DNA from: an uncultured Clostridia bacterium
GTDB taxonomy: Bacteria > Bacillota > Clostridia > Christensenellales > Borkfalkiaceae
Assembly (NCBI GenBank): GCA_904501795.1
Contig: CAJGCK010000018.1
Coordinates: 1-20,659 of the forward strand
Direction of reading: 5' to 3'
Length of the DNA: 20,659 nt
Part shown: in pieces, positions 7,199-14,909 of the stretch
Position numbering within the stretch: the first letter of the stretch is position 1
Layout: every line of letters begins with the position of its first letter
Notes under the pieces: model-generated
What the model saw: only the letters and a program-made list of their open reading frames with translations
Told to the model about the DNA's origin: nothing
Database searches by the model: none
Position numbers and translations under genes: made by a program

Positions 7199-10100
7199 AT
7201 GAACCAATTCGTACACTTACACGTACATACCGAATACAGTTTATTAGACGGCGCTACAAGGATAGACGACGTTTTTAAGGCGTGCAAGAAAAAGGGTATG
7301 CACGCGCTTGCGATAACCGACCACGGCAACATGTTCGGTTCGCTTTACTTTGCCGAGTGCGCAAAGAAAGCCTATTTAAAAGGTTTGTCGAACGGAGAGA
7401 CGGAAGAGCAAGCGAAAATGCAAGCGATAATCGGTTGTGAAGTGTACGCATGCGACGATTTAACCAAAAAAGAAAAGGGCTACGACCATTTGGTTTTACT
7501 ATGCAAAAACAAGAAAGGATATAAAAACCTAATAAAATTAAATTCTATCGCATACGTAGACGGTTTTTATTATAAACCGAGAATAGACTATAAACTTTTA
7601 AAAGATCATACCGAAGGTTTGGTGTGCTTATCCGGTTGTTTGCAAGGCAGGGTTTCAAAATGTTTAGTTCAAGGCGATATAGAAGGGGCTAAACAATCTG
7701 CTTTAATGCTAAAAGAAATGTTTGGCGAAGACTTTTATTTAGAAATTCAAGACCACGGCATAGTCGAACAAAAGAGAATAAACCCCTTGTTAATAGCACT
7801 ATCACGCGAATTAGATATTCCGTTAGTAGCCACTAACGACGTTCACTATATAGAAAAAGAAGACAACGAAGTGCAAGACGTTATCGCTTGCATAAGCACG
7901 AAGTCTACGATAGACGACCCTACTCGGTTTAAGATGGAAACCGACCAAGCCTACCTAAAAACTCCAGACGAAATGGCGGAGTTGTTTTCGCATATTCCCG
8001 AAGCTTTAGAAAACACCGTTAAAATAGCGGAAAAATGTTCTGAAGAACCTATTTTTAATCTAAACAATAAATGCGAGCCGATAAGGGATAACTCGTTAAT
8101 TCCCGGCTACGTTCCAGACAACGGTCAAACGGCGTTTGATTTTTTCAAATCGCTTGCGGAAAAGGGCTTAAAAGAACGCTATCCCGTTATAACCGACCAA
8201 ATTCGTGAACGTTTTGATTACGAACTCAACACAATTCACTCTATGGGTTACGTAGAATACTATCTCATAGTTTGGGACTTTATAAACTATGCAAAGAGCA
8301 TCGGCATTTCGGTTGGTGCAGGTCGTGGAAGCGGTGTTTCAAGTATTATCGCATACTCGTTAGGCATAACCGACGTTGAGCCGTTAAGATACGACTTAGT
8401 ATTCGAAAGATTTTTGAATAAAGAACGCGTTAGTATGCCTGACTTTGATATAGACTTTCAAGACGATAGACGTGAAGAAGTTGTGGAGTACGTGCGCAAA
8501 AAATACGGCGCGGATAGAGTTGCGCAAATAATAACGTTCGGCACGTTGGCGTCAAAACTCGCCATAAAAGACGTTGGTAGGGTATATCGCGTTCCTTATG
8601 CCGAAACGGATAAAATCACTAAGTTAATGGACAGTAAACTTAGTATAGCCGAAAACTTTGGGTTTAAAAAGAACAAAGAAGGCAAAGACGTCAGCATAAA
8701 AGAACTCGTTGACATGTACGCGCAAGACGAAACGGTAAAAAAGATAGTAGACATGGCTATGCGTGTAGAAGACATGCCACGCCAAACGGGTATGCACGCG
8801 GCGGGCGTCGTAATATGTTCGCAACCGATATCGGATAACGTTCCGTTACAACGAAGCGGTGAAGACGACGTGACCACCCAGTTCGACATGAAAGAAGTTG
8901 AACAACTCGGCATGCTGAAAATGGACTTTTTGGGACTAAGAACGCTTACCGATATATCAAAAGCTTTGCAATACGTGTACGAGAATACGGGTGATAGACT
9001 AGATTTCCATAAACTAGGCTACGAAGACGAAGAAACTTATAAACTTATAGGCGACGGAGAAACGGACGCCGTGTTCCAGTTAGAAAGTCCGGGTATGAAA
9101 CGGTTCATGAGAGATTTGCGTCCGTCTACGTTTGAAGATATTATAGCGGGCATATCCATGTACCGACCAGGTCCTATGGACTCTATTCCCACGTACGTAA
9201 AATACAAACACAATCCCGAAACCATAAGATATAAACACCCGTTATTAGAGCCGTTGTTAAAGGCTACGTACGGCGTAATGATATACCAAGAACAAGTTAT
9301 GCTTATTTGCCAAAAAATAGGCGGATTTTCGCTTGGTCAATCGGACATAGTTCGTAGGGCGATGGGTAAGAAAAACGTTGAAGAAATGGATAGGCAAAAA
9401 CAAATATTCATTTACGGCGGTATAAGTGAAAAGGGCGACCCGATTCCAGGCGCTATCAAAAACGGCGTACCCGAACAAGTTGCGATAGAACTATTTGATG
9501 AAATGGCTGGTTTTGCCAAATACGCGTTCAACAAATCGCACGCCGCCGCATACGCAGTGCTCGCATACCAAACGGCGTATTTGAAACGTTATTATCCGGT
9601 AGAGTTTTTCTGCTCGATTTTGAATAATAGAATAGATAAGATAGAAGAACTTTCAAAATATTTATCATATCTTAAGAGTAAAAACGTTAGCGTTTTCCCG
9701 CCGGATATAAATAAGAGTACGGCGTATTTTAGAACGGAAAGTGGCGGAATACGTTTCGGGTTAGTAGGATTAAAGAACGTTGGGCTTGGCGTTATAAACT
9801 TAATAATCGAAGAAAGAGACAAGAACGGTGCGTTCAAGTCTTTTGAAGATTTTATCAATAGAACGGTGCATACGGGTATAAATAAACGCTTGATAGAAAG
9901 TTTGATTTTATCAGGCGCGTTCGACGCCTTCAATATTAACCGCAGAACGTATATTGCGGTATATTCGGAATATATCGATAGGGTACAAAGCGCGAACAAA
10001 CACAAAAACGAGTTGCAGTTGAGTTTCTTCGGTACGATACTCGGCGAAGACGAAGGTTTAGAAATAGACTATCCCGACCTTGAAGAGTTTTCATCCAAAG

Positions 10101-10753
10101 AAAAACTTACTAGGGAGAAAACCGTGCTTGGAATATACTTGTCGGGGCATCCGTTATCCGATTATAAAGACAAGTTTGATAAATTCTCGTTTAATACCGA
10201 CGCACTCTCGTATTTTGAAGACGACGGCGACGGCGGAAAAACGTTTACCGAAATCAAAGACGGTGACAAGGTGGTAATGGGCGGAATTATAACCGAATTC
10301 AAACGCTTAAACACTAAAAGCGGTTCAACCATGGCGTTCGTTAAGGTGGAAGACTTGTTTGGACAAATAGAAGTGGTGGTGTTCCCCAAAATTTTCGATA
10401 GATGCCGAACGGCTCTTAACGAAGAAGAGATAGTAAAGATTTCGGGTCGAATACAAATAAAAGACGGCGAAGCGCAAATTATTGCCGACTTTATAGAAAA
10501 GTTAGAAATAGAAACTCAAAACAAAAACGTAGAGCAAGAATATTTAGGGCTTATAATCGAAGACGGTAAAAAGGACAAATTAGACGATATATTAGACATA
10601 CTGCAAGGTTATCCAGGCGATATAATAGCGCTCGTTGCAATGGACGGCAAGAAATACGACACGAAAATAACCGTTAGAAAGTGCGACGGACTACTTAGCG
10701 AACTAAAAAATTATTTAACGGACGACCAAATAATTTTTTTCAAAAAAAAGTAA
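7199..10753 (+). CDS. dnaE: DNA polymerase III alpha subunit, DnaE type
   Basis: The 1184-residue catalytic subunit of a C-family replicative polymerase. The N-terminal PHP domain (about 1-270) has an apparently complete metal site: H8/H10, D41/H42, E81, DHLVLL, SGCLQG and TNDVHY. The palm carries the catalytic aspartates D415 and D417 (PDFDIDF) and D576 (KMDFLGLRTL). GAGRGSGVSS (about 376-385) matches the nucleotide-binding region. A helix-hairpin-helix region lies near 890-915. QLSFF (940-944) fits the sliding-clamp-binding motif, and an OB-fold follows at about 1020-1080 (DKVVMGGIITEFKR onwards). There is no embedded 3'-5' exonuclease domain, so this is DnaE rather than PolC. AGGAAGA overlaps the whiA stop codon and lies 5 bases before the ATG, consistent with one operon. 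Firmicutes often also carry polC, which is not in this window. Confidence 0.97.
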   Translation: MNQFVHLHVHTEYSLLDGATRIDDVFKACKKKGMHALAITDHGNMFGSLYFAECAKKAYLKGLSNGETEEQAKMQAIIGCEVYACDDLTKKEKGYDHLVLLCKNKKGYKNLIKLNSIAYVDGFYYKPRIDYKLLKDHTEGLVCLSGCLQGRVSKCLVQGDIEGAKQSALMLKEMFGEDFYLEIQDHGIVEQKRINPLLIALSRELDIPLVATNDVHYIEKEDNEVQDVIACISTKSTIDDPTRFKMETDQAYLKTPDEMAELFSHIPEALENTVKIAEKCSEEPIFNLNNKCEPIRDNSLIPGYVPDNGQTAFDFFKSLAEKGLKERYPVITDQIRERFDYELNTIHSMGYVEYYLIVWDFINYAKSIGISVGAGRGSGVSSIIAYSLGITDVEPLRYDLVFERFLNKERVSMPDFDIDFQDDRREEVVEYVRKKYGADRVAQIITFGTLASKLAIKDVGRVYRVPYAETDKITKLMDSKLSIAENFGFKKNKEGKDVSIKELVDMYAQDETVKKIVDMAMRVEDMPRQTGMHAAGVVICSQPISDNVPLQRSGEDDVTTQFDMKEVEQLGMLKMDFLGLRTLTDISKALQYVYENTGDRLDFHKLGYEDEETYKLIGDGETDAVFQLESPGMKRFMRDLRPSTFEDIIAGISMYRPGPMDSIPTYVKYKHNPETIRYKHPLLEPLLKATYGVMIYQEQVMLICQKIGGFSLGQSDIVRRAMGKKNVEEMDRQKQIFIYGGISEKGDPIPGAIKNGVPEQVAIELFDEMAGFAKYAFNKSHAAAYAVLAYQTAYLKRYYPVEFFCSILNNRIDKIEELSKYLSYLKSKNVSVFPPDINKSTAYFRTESGGIRFGLVGLKNVGLGVINLIIEERDKNGAFKSFEDFINRTVHTGINKRLIESLILSGAFDAFNINRRTYIAVYSEYIDRVQSANKHKNELQLSFFGTILGEDEGLEIDYPDLEEFSSKEKLTREKTVLGIYLSGHPLSDYKDKFDKFSFNTDALSYFEDDGDGGKTFTEIKDGDKVVMGGIITEFKRLNTKSGSTMAFVKVEDLFGQIEVVVFPKIFDRCRTALNEEEIVKISGRIQIKDGEAQIIADFIEKLEIETQNKNVEQEYLGLIIEDGKKDKLDDILDILQGYPGDIIALVAMDGKKYDTKITVRKCDGLLSELKNYLTDDQIIFFKKK

Positions 10754-10793
10754 AATAAAATAATTAAAAAAAATAGTAAAAATTTTAAGTTTA

Positions 10794-10802
10794 TGATATA
10801 AT
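10794..10802 (+). promoter_or_regulatory. Extended -10 promoter upstream of pfkA
   Basis: TGA directly followed by a perfect TATAAT (10797-10802) forms an extended -10 element. The -35 position, 17 bases upstream, reads TAGTAA and is poor, as is usual for extended -10 promoters. Predicted transcription start is near 10809, which gives a leader of about 32 bases. The region before it (10754-10793) is A/T-rich with no clear terminator for dnaE. Confidence 0.65.
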
Positions 10803-10840
10803 CGAAAACTGAAAGATAAAAAAGGAGTAAAGGTGTTTTC

Positions 10841-11803
10841 ATGGAAAGGATAGCGGTGTTGACAAGTGGTGGCGACGCTCCGGGAATGAACGCTTGTATA
10901 AGGGCGGTAGTTCGTTCGGCGTTAAACAACAAAATGGATATATACGGTGTAGAACGTGGATACGCGGGGCTAATTAAAGGCGAAATAGTTAGGCTTGGTC
11001 ACCGTTCTGTATCTGACATAATACACAAAGGCGGAACTTTTTTAAAAACCGCTCGTTGTCCTGATTTTAAGGATATTGAAGTTCAACGACTTGCCGCTGA
11101 CGCTTTATCCGCTTACGGCATTGACGGACTAGTGGTAATCGGTGGTGACGGTACTTTCCGTGGTGCAAAAGACCTTTCTAACAACTTTAATATAAAAATT
11201 ATGGGTATACCTGGTACGATAGACAACGATCTTGCGTACACCGATTTTACCGTTGGTTTTGATACCGCAGTTAATACCGTTATCGGTGCAATCAACAATC
11301 TAAGAGACACTATGCACTCGCACGATAGAGTTTCGTTGCTTGAAGTTATGGGTAGAAGTTGTGGCGACATAGCGTTATACGCAGGTGTTGCAGGCGGTGC
11401 GGAATACGTTCTCGTTCCAGAAATAGAATATGATTTAGATAAAATTGCTTCATCTATAAAGAAGAGTTATCTTCGTGGCAAAACTTCAAATATGATAATC
11501 CTTGCAGAAGGTGCTGGTAAAAGGGACGAGATTGCAAAATATGTTACCGAAAAGAGCGGAATAAACGTTAAAGTAACCAACTTTGGTTATATCCAACGCG
11601 GTGGCTCGCCCACAATGTTCGACCGTGTGCTTGCCGCAAGGTTTGGCTCGAAAGCCGTTGACCTTTTAAAGAACGACGCGGATAGTTGTGCAATCGGTAT
11701 CAAAGACAATAAAGTAATCACCGTTTCGTTTGAAGAAGTTGCCAAAGCAAAGAAAACTTTTGATAAAGAACTATACAACGTGGCTCACGTTCTAAGTTTA
11801 TAG
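10841..11803 (+). CDS. pfkA: ATP-dependent 6-phosphofructokinase
   Basis: Phosphorylates fructose 6-phosphate with ATP to fructose 1,6-bisphosphate, the committing step of glycolysis. The 320 residues match the bacterial PfkA length. The ATP-type phosphate-donor signature is clear: GGDGT at 101-105, with glycine G104 where PPi enzymes have Asp, and PGTIDND at 124-130, with G125 where PPi enzymes have Lys. D128 corresponds to the catalytic Asp of E. coli PfkA. LTSGGDAPGMN at the N-terminus and EVMGRSCGDIA are also typical. Two Shine-Dalgarno-like sequences lie upstream: AAAGGAG ends 13 bases before the ATG, which is long, and AAAGGTG ends 5 bases before it, which is better placed. The start fits the family (MERIAVLTSGG). 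A PPi-type paralogue follows after 46 bases. Confidence 0.97.
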   Translation: MERIAVLTSGGDAPGMNACIRAVVRSALNNKMDIYGVERGYAGLIKGEIVRLGHRSVSDIIHKGGTFLKTARCPDFKDIEVQRLAADALSAYGIDGLVVIGGDGTFRGAKDLSNNFNIKIMGIPGTIDNDLAYTDFTVGFDTAVNTVIGAINNLRDTMHSHDRVSLLEVMGRSCGDIALYAGVAGGAEYVLVPEIEYDLDKIASSIKKSYLRGKTSNMIILAEGAGKRDEIAKYVTEKSGINVKVTNFGYIQRGGSPTMFDRVLAARFGSKAVDLLKNDADSCAIGIKDNKVITVSFEEVAKAKKTFDKELYNVAHVLSL

Positions 11804-11849
11804 AATAAAATTAGTTTAAAAATTTTTTACATATATAAGGAGAAAAGAT

Positions 11850-13103
11850 ATGAAAGGATTAAAAGGCGCGTTAATGTTCGCGCAATCGGGCGGTCCCACT
11901 TCAGTTATTAACGCAAGTGCCGCGGGGGTTTTCTTAGAAGGATTACAAACGCCTGAAATCACCGCAGTTTACGGCGCTGCACACGGAATAAGGGGAATAT
12001 TGAACGAAGAATTTTTCGATATTTCGAAAGAAGACGTAAAAGAATTAGAACTTCTTAAAAACACTCCGTCGTCGGCACTCGGCTCGGTTAGATACAAATT
12101 AAAAGATGCTTCGGTAGACGACACCGATTATAAAAGATTGTTAGAAGTATTCAAAAAATACAACGTACGTTATTTCTTCTATAACGGCGGAAACGATAGT
12201 ATGGATACTTGTAATAAAATCAGTAAATACATGGCAAAATCGGGCTACGAAATGAACGTTATAGGCGTTCCCAAAACTATCGATAACGACTTGTTCGGCA
12301 CCGATCACTGCCCGGGCTTTGCGTCTGCCGCAAAATATATAGCAACCACTATTATGGAAATCAATTTAGATGCTAAGGTGTACGATACGGGCTTAATTTG
12401 CGTAGTAGAAGTTATGGGTAGAAATGCAGGTTGGTTAACCGCTTCTGCGTCACTTGCAAACTACAAAGGCTTAGGCGCAGACCTTATTTATCTTCCCGAA
12501 GTTGCTTTTGACGTAGATAAATTTATTGCGGACGTAAAAGACGTTTGCGCAAAAAACAACAATAAATGTATCGCCGTAGTATCCGAAGGTATTAAAGACA
12601 AAAACGGCACGCTTATTTGTGAAGCACTTGGTAAAGCGGGTGCAAGGGACAGTTTTGGTCACGCGCAATTGGGTGGTGTTGCATCAACACTCGCTGGTAT
12701 AGTTAAGGAAGCAACCGGCGTGAAAGTAAGACCTATAGAATTATCGTTAATGCAACGTTGCGCCGCACACTGCGCTTCTAAAACGGATATAGAAGAAACT
12801 TTCGGCGCAGGTAGACAAGCGGTTAAATCTGCCGTTGCAGGCGAAACTGATAAAATGGTTTGCTATGCAAGAGTCGAAGGCGAATCAACATACAAGTGCG
12901 AATACAAACTTCTTCCCTTAGAACTTGCCGCTAACACCGAAAAAACCGTCCCGCTCGAATGGATAACGAACAACGGCACGGGTATTAGCGAAGAATTCAT
13001 TAAATACGCTCTACCGCTAATCCAAGGCGAATGCGATATGTTGAAAGAAGACGGCTTGCCCAGGTTTGCAAAATTGAAAAAAGTTTTGGTAAAGAAAGAC
13101 TGA
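11850..13103 (+). CDS. pfp: Pyrophosphate-dependent 6-phosphofructokinase type (PPi-PFK)
   Basis: A 417-residue phosphofructokinase-superfamily protein that should use pyrophosphate in place of ATP, catalysing a reversible step usable in glycolysis and gluconeogenesis. The donor-site signature reads GGNDS at 113-117, with D116 at the position that is Gly in ATP enzymes, and PKTIDND with K142 in place of the ATP-type Gly. Both changes mark PPi use in this superfamily. D145 is the catalytic Asp. EVMGRNAGWLTA is the hexose-phosphate-binding MGR motif, and QSGGPTSVIN forms the N-terminal loop. The first Asp of the common GGDDS motif is Asn here, which I recall as a normal variant of one PPi-PFK subgroup. 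AAGGAGA lies about 6 bases before the ATG. It shares a probable operon with pfkA and is followed by a strong terminator. Donor preference is inferred from residues, not shown. Confidence 0.93.
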   Translation: MKGLKGALMFAQSGGPTSVINASAAGVFLEGLQTPEITAVYGAAHGIRGILNEEFFDISKEDVKELELLKNTPSSALGSVRYKLKDASVDDTDYKRLLEVFKKYNVRYFFYNGGNDSMDTCNKISKYMAKSGYEMNVIGVPKTIDNDLFGTDHCPGFASAAKYIATTIMEINLDAKVYDTGLICVVEVMGRNAGWLTASASLANYKGLGADLIYLPEVAFDVDKFIADVKDVCAKNNNKCIAVVSEGIKDKNGTLICEALGKAGARDSFGHAQLGGVASTLAGIVKEATGVKVRPIELSLMQRCAAHCASKTDIEETFGAGRQAVKSAVAGETDKMVCYARVEGESTYKCEYKLLPLELAANTEKTVPLEWITNNGTGISEEFIKYALPLIQGECDMLKEDGLPRFAKLKKVLVKKD

Positions 13104-13150
13104 TCTCTAGCGATAAAATCATCTTTTTTTCATAACATTATATAATTATT

Positions 13151-13186
13151 AAACGCGTGAAAACTACTGTTTTTCACGCGTTTTTT
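13151..13186 (+). terminator. Rho-independent terminator of the pfkA-pfp unit
   Basis: A perfect 13-bp stem (13151-13163 with 13171-13183) encloses a 7-base loop, and a T-run spans 13181-13186. It begins 48 bases after the pfp stop. A T-run at 13123-13129 just before it has no good stem. Confidence 0.92.
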
Positions 13187-13247
13187 ATTACTTTGTATAG
13201 GGTAAAAATAAAATTGCAAAAAAATAAAAAATTAAGTCGTAAAACCC

Positions 13248-13276
13248 TTGACAATTGCGTATAATAAGTGTACAAT
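13248..13276 (+). promoter_or_regulatory. Sigma-A-type promoter of the hrcA heat-shock operon
   Basis: A perfect TTGACA (13248-13253) and TACAAT (13271-13276) are separated by 17 bases. An A-rich tract at about 13201-13235 lies upstream and could act as an UP element. Transcription would start near 13283, just before the CIRCE repeat, so HrcA bound there would block initiation. Confidence 0.9.
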
Positions 13277-13286
13277 AAACTTAAAA

Positions 13287-13315
13287 GTTAGCACTTAAAC
13301 TATTCAAGTGCTAAC
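13287..13315 (+). promoter_or_regulatory. CIRCE operator (HrcA binding site)
   Basis: The inverted repeat TTAGCACTT-N9-AAGTGCTAA (13288-13296 and 13306-13314) matches the CIRCE consensus TTAGCACTC-N9-GAGTGCTAA, with a compensating change at the innermost position of both arms. One further pair, G13287 and C13315, extends the arms to 10 bp. It lies a few bases after the predicted transcription start and about 33 bases before hrcA, the usual place for autoregulation of this operon. The repeat is also in the leader, where it could fold as an RNA hairpin. Confidence 0.97.
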
Positions 13316-13347
13316 AAACCAAAGGTTGATTTGCCAAGAGGTAAAGG

Positions 13348-14373
13348 ATGAAGTTATCCGATAGGAAAAAGAAGATTTTGCAGTTGGTTGTAGACGATTA
13401 TATAAACACCGCGCAACCCGTATCAAGCAAAAGTATAACTGAAAAATATTTAACCGATATAAGTTCTGCGACGGTAAGAAGCGAACTTGCGCAACTAGAA
13501 GAGTTGGGGTATTTATCGCAACCGCACACGTCGAGCGGGCGAGTTCCGTCGGTAGAAGCGTATAAGGTATACGTAAGTCAACTTATGGAAAAGGGAAAAC
13601 TAACTAATAAAGAGTTAGGGTTTATAAAAAACTCGTTTGCAGAACATACCGACAATTTAGAAACGGTAGTTCAAAACGCAGTAAAGGTAATAAGTGAACT
13701 AACGGAATACACGTCGGTTGGGTATGCATCGCCAAGTGAAAGTGATACGATAGTAAAGATTGATTTGTTTAGATTAAAGCCCAACCAAGCGTTGCTATTG
13801 ATATTAACTGAGAACACGCTTATAAAGGATAAATATATAGATATTCCCGATAACATGACGGACAAGCAGATAACCGAAGCACGCAATATGTTGTCGCAAA
13901 TGCTAACGGGTAAAGACTTCGCCCAAATAATCAAACTCGAACAGACTGTTAGTGAAGAGTTTAAGGGGTATAGAGAGATATTTGAAAGCGTTATGAACGC
14001 GATTGAAGAGTATATCAACAACGTTAAGCCCGAAGTTATTATGGAAGGGGAAAGCAATATAATGAAGCACCCCGAGTATAGCGACACTGAGAAGATGAAA
14101 AACTTTTTATCAGTTGTGTCAAGTAGAGAAAAGATTGCAAGTCTTTTGGCCGATAATAGCGACAATATAGAGATAAACATAAAAATCGGCGGGGAAGAAA
14201 ACGGAGAGATGCCGTTAGACTGTTCGATGGTAACGGCAACCTATTCGGCGAGCGGAGTTAAACTTGGTACGTACGGAGTAATAGGTCCGGTTAGAATGGA
14301 CTATCAAAAGGTAGTATCCGTTTTAGAAGGCGTAGGCAAGATATTAGAAGACGTGTTAAAGAACAAAAAGTAG
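13348..14373 (+). CDS. hrcA: Heat-inducible transcription repressor HrcA
   Basis: HrcA represses class I heat-shock genes by binding CIRCE, and its activity depends on GroEL. The protein has 341 residues, a normal length. The N-terminal winged helix (about residues 1-75) is clear: LSDRKKKILQLVVDDYI, then QPVSSKSI, SATVRSELAQLEELGYL and the QPHTSSGRVPS motif diagnostic of HrcA. The rest is the GAF-like dimerisation region, with a C-terminal GPVRMDYQKVVSVL block typical of the family. AAGAGGT lies about 5 bases before the ATG. A CIRCE element and promoter lie directly upstream, so it should control its own operon. The next gene's Shine-Dalgarno overlaps the TAG stop. Confidence 0.97.
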   Translation: MKLSDRKKKILQLVVDDYINTAQPVSSKSITEKYLTDISSATVRSELAQLEELGYLSQPHTSSGRVPSVEAYKVYVSQLMEKGKLTNKELGFIKNSFAEHTDNLETVVQNAVKVISELTEYTSVGYASPSESDTIVKIDLFRLKPNQALLLILTENTLIKDKYIDIPDNMTDKQITEARNMLSQMLTGKDFAQIIKLEQTVSEEFKGYREIFESVMNAIEEYINNVKPEVIMEGESNIMKHPEYSDTEKMKNFLSVVSSREKIASLLADNSDNIEINIKIGGEENGEMPLDCSMVTATYSASGVKLGTYGVIGPVRMDYQKVVSVLEGVGKILEDVLKNKK

Positions 14374-14384
14374 GTGAGTGAAAA

Positions 14385-14888
14385 ATGGAAGAAAATAAAG
14401 AGACCACGGCGCCCGAACAAGAAGCGCAACAAACGGAAGAAAACTTGACTGAACAACTAGAAAAAGCAACGGCGCTAGCCAACGACTATAAAGACAAATG
14501 GATGCGCAACGTTGCCGAGTTCGATAATTATAAGAAGCGTAACGTAAAACTTTGGCAAGAAGCATTTTTTGAAGGGAAGGCAGACGTGTTGTTAAAGATA
14601 TTGCCGATAGGCGATAATTTAGACACCGCGATATCGATGGGACTAGACGAAAAAACGGCCGAAGGTTTAGTGTTATTAAGACGTAAGTTTAACGACGTTT
14701 TGTCGCAAATGGAAGTGGAAGAGATTAATCCGGTTGGAGAGAAGTTTAATCCACAAATAGCCGAAGCGGTAATGCAAGTAGAAGCGAGTGAAAACGACGA
14801 AAGTGAAACCGTTAAGCAAGTATTTCAAAAGGGCTATAAAATTAAAGACAAGATAATAAGATACGCTAAAGTAAGCGTAGTTAAATAA
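14385..14888 (+). CDS. grpE: GrpE nucleotide exchange factor
   Basis: GrpE releases ADP from DnaK and so resets the chaperone cycle in the cytoplasm. The 167-residue protein starts with an acidic, glutamine-rich stretch, then a long helical, probably coiled-coil segment (about residues 18-60) that contains the family motif RNVAEFDNYKKR. The C-terminal beta domain shows FNPQIAEAVMQVE and VFQKGYKIKDKIIRYAKVSVVK, the GrpE signature. The start is supported by AGGTGAG, 6 bases before the ATG, which overlaps the hrcA stop. It sits 11 bases after hrcA and 21 bases before dnaK, the usual order in Firmicutes. Confidence 0.96.
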   Translation: MEENKETTAPEQEAQQTEENLTEQLEKATALANDYKDKWMRNVAEFDNYKKRNVKLWQEAFFEGKADVLLKILPIGDNLDTAISMGLDEKTAEGLVLLRRKFNDVLSQMEVEEINPVGEKFNPQIAEAVMQVEASENDESETVKQVFQKGYKIKDKIIRYAKVSVVK

Positions 14889-14909
14889 CGAAAAATAAGG
14901 AGAATATAT

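Noticed and set aside
10730..10790. Terminator after dnaE formed by T-run and A-run
   Set aside because: The T and A runs could only pair as a weak A/T helix with almost no loop, and they lie mostly inside the dnaE coding end. No G/C-containing stem is present.
13102..13130. Terminator just after pfp ending in the T-run at 13123-13129
   Set aside because: Only a 4-bp stem with a long loop can be drawn; the perfect 13-bp hairpin at 13151-13183 is the better terminator.
13260..13265. TATAAT as -10 for hrcA
   Set aside because: It is only 6 bases from TTGACA; TACAAT at 13271 has the correct 17-base spacing.
13671..14180. A 169-codon open frame on the - strand inside hrcA
   Set aside because: It is wholly antisense to a clearly identified HrcA, shows no recognisable motif and is Ser/Leu/Ile-rich as expected from a reverse-strand shadow. 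The same holds for - strand frames at 9592-10005 and 18322-18726.
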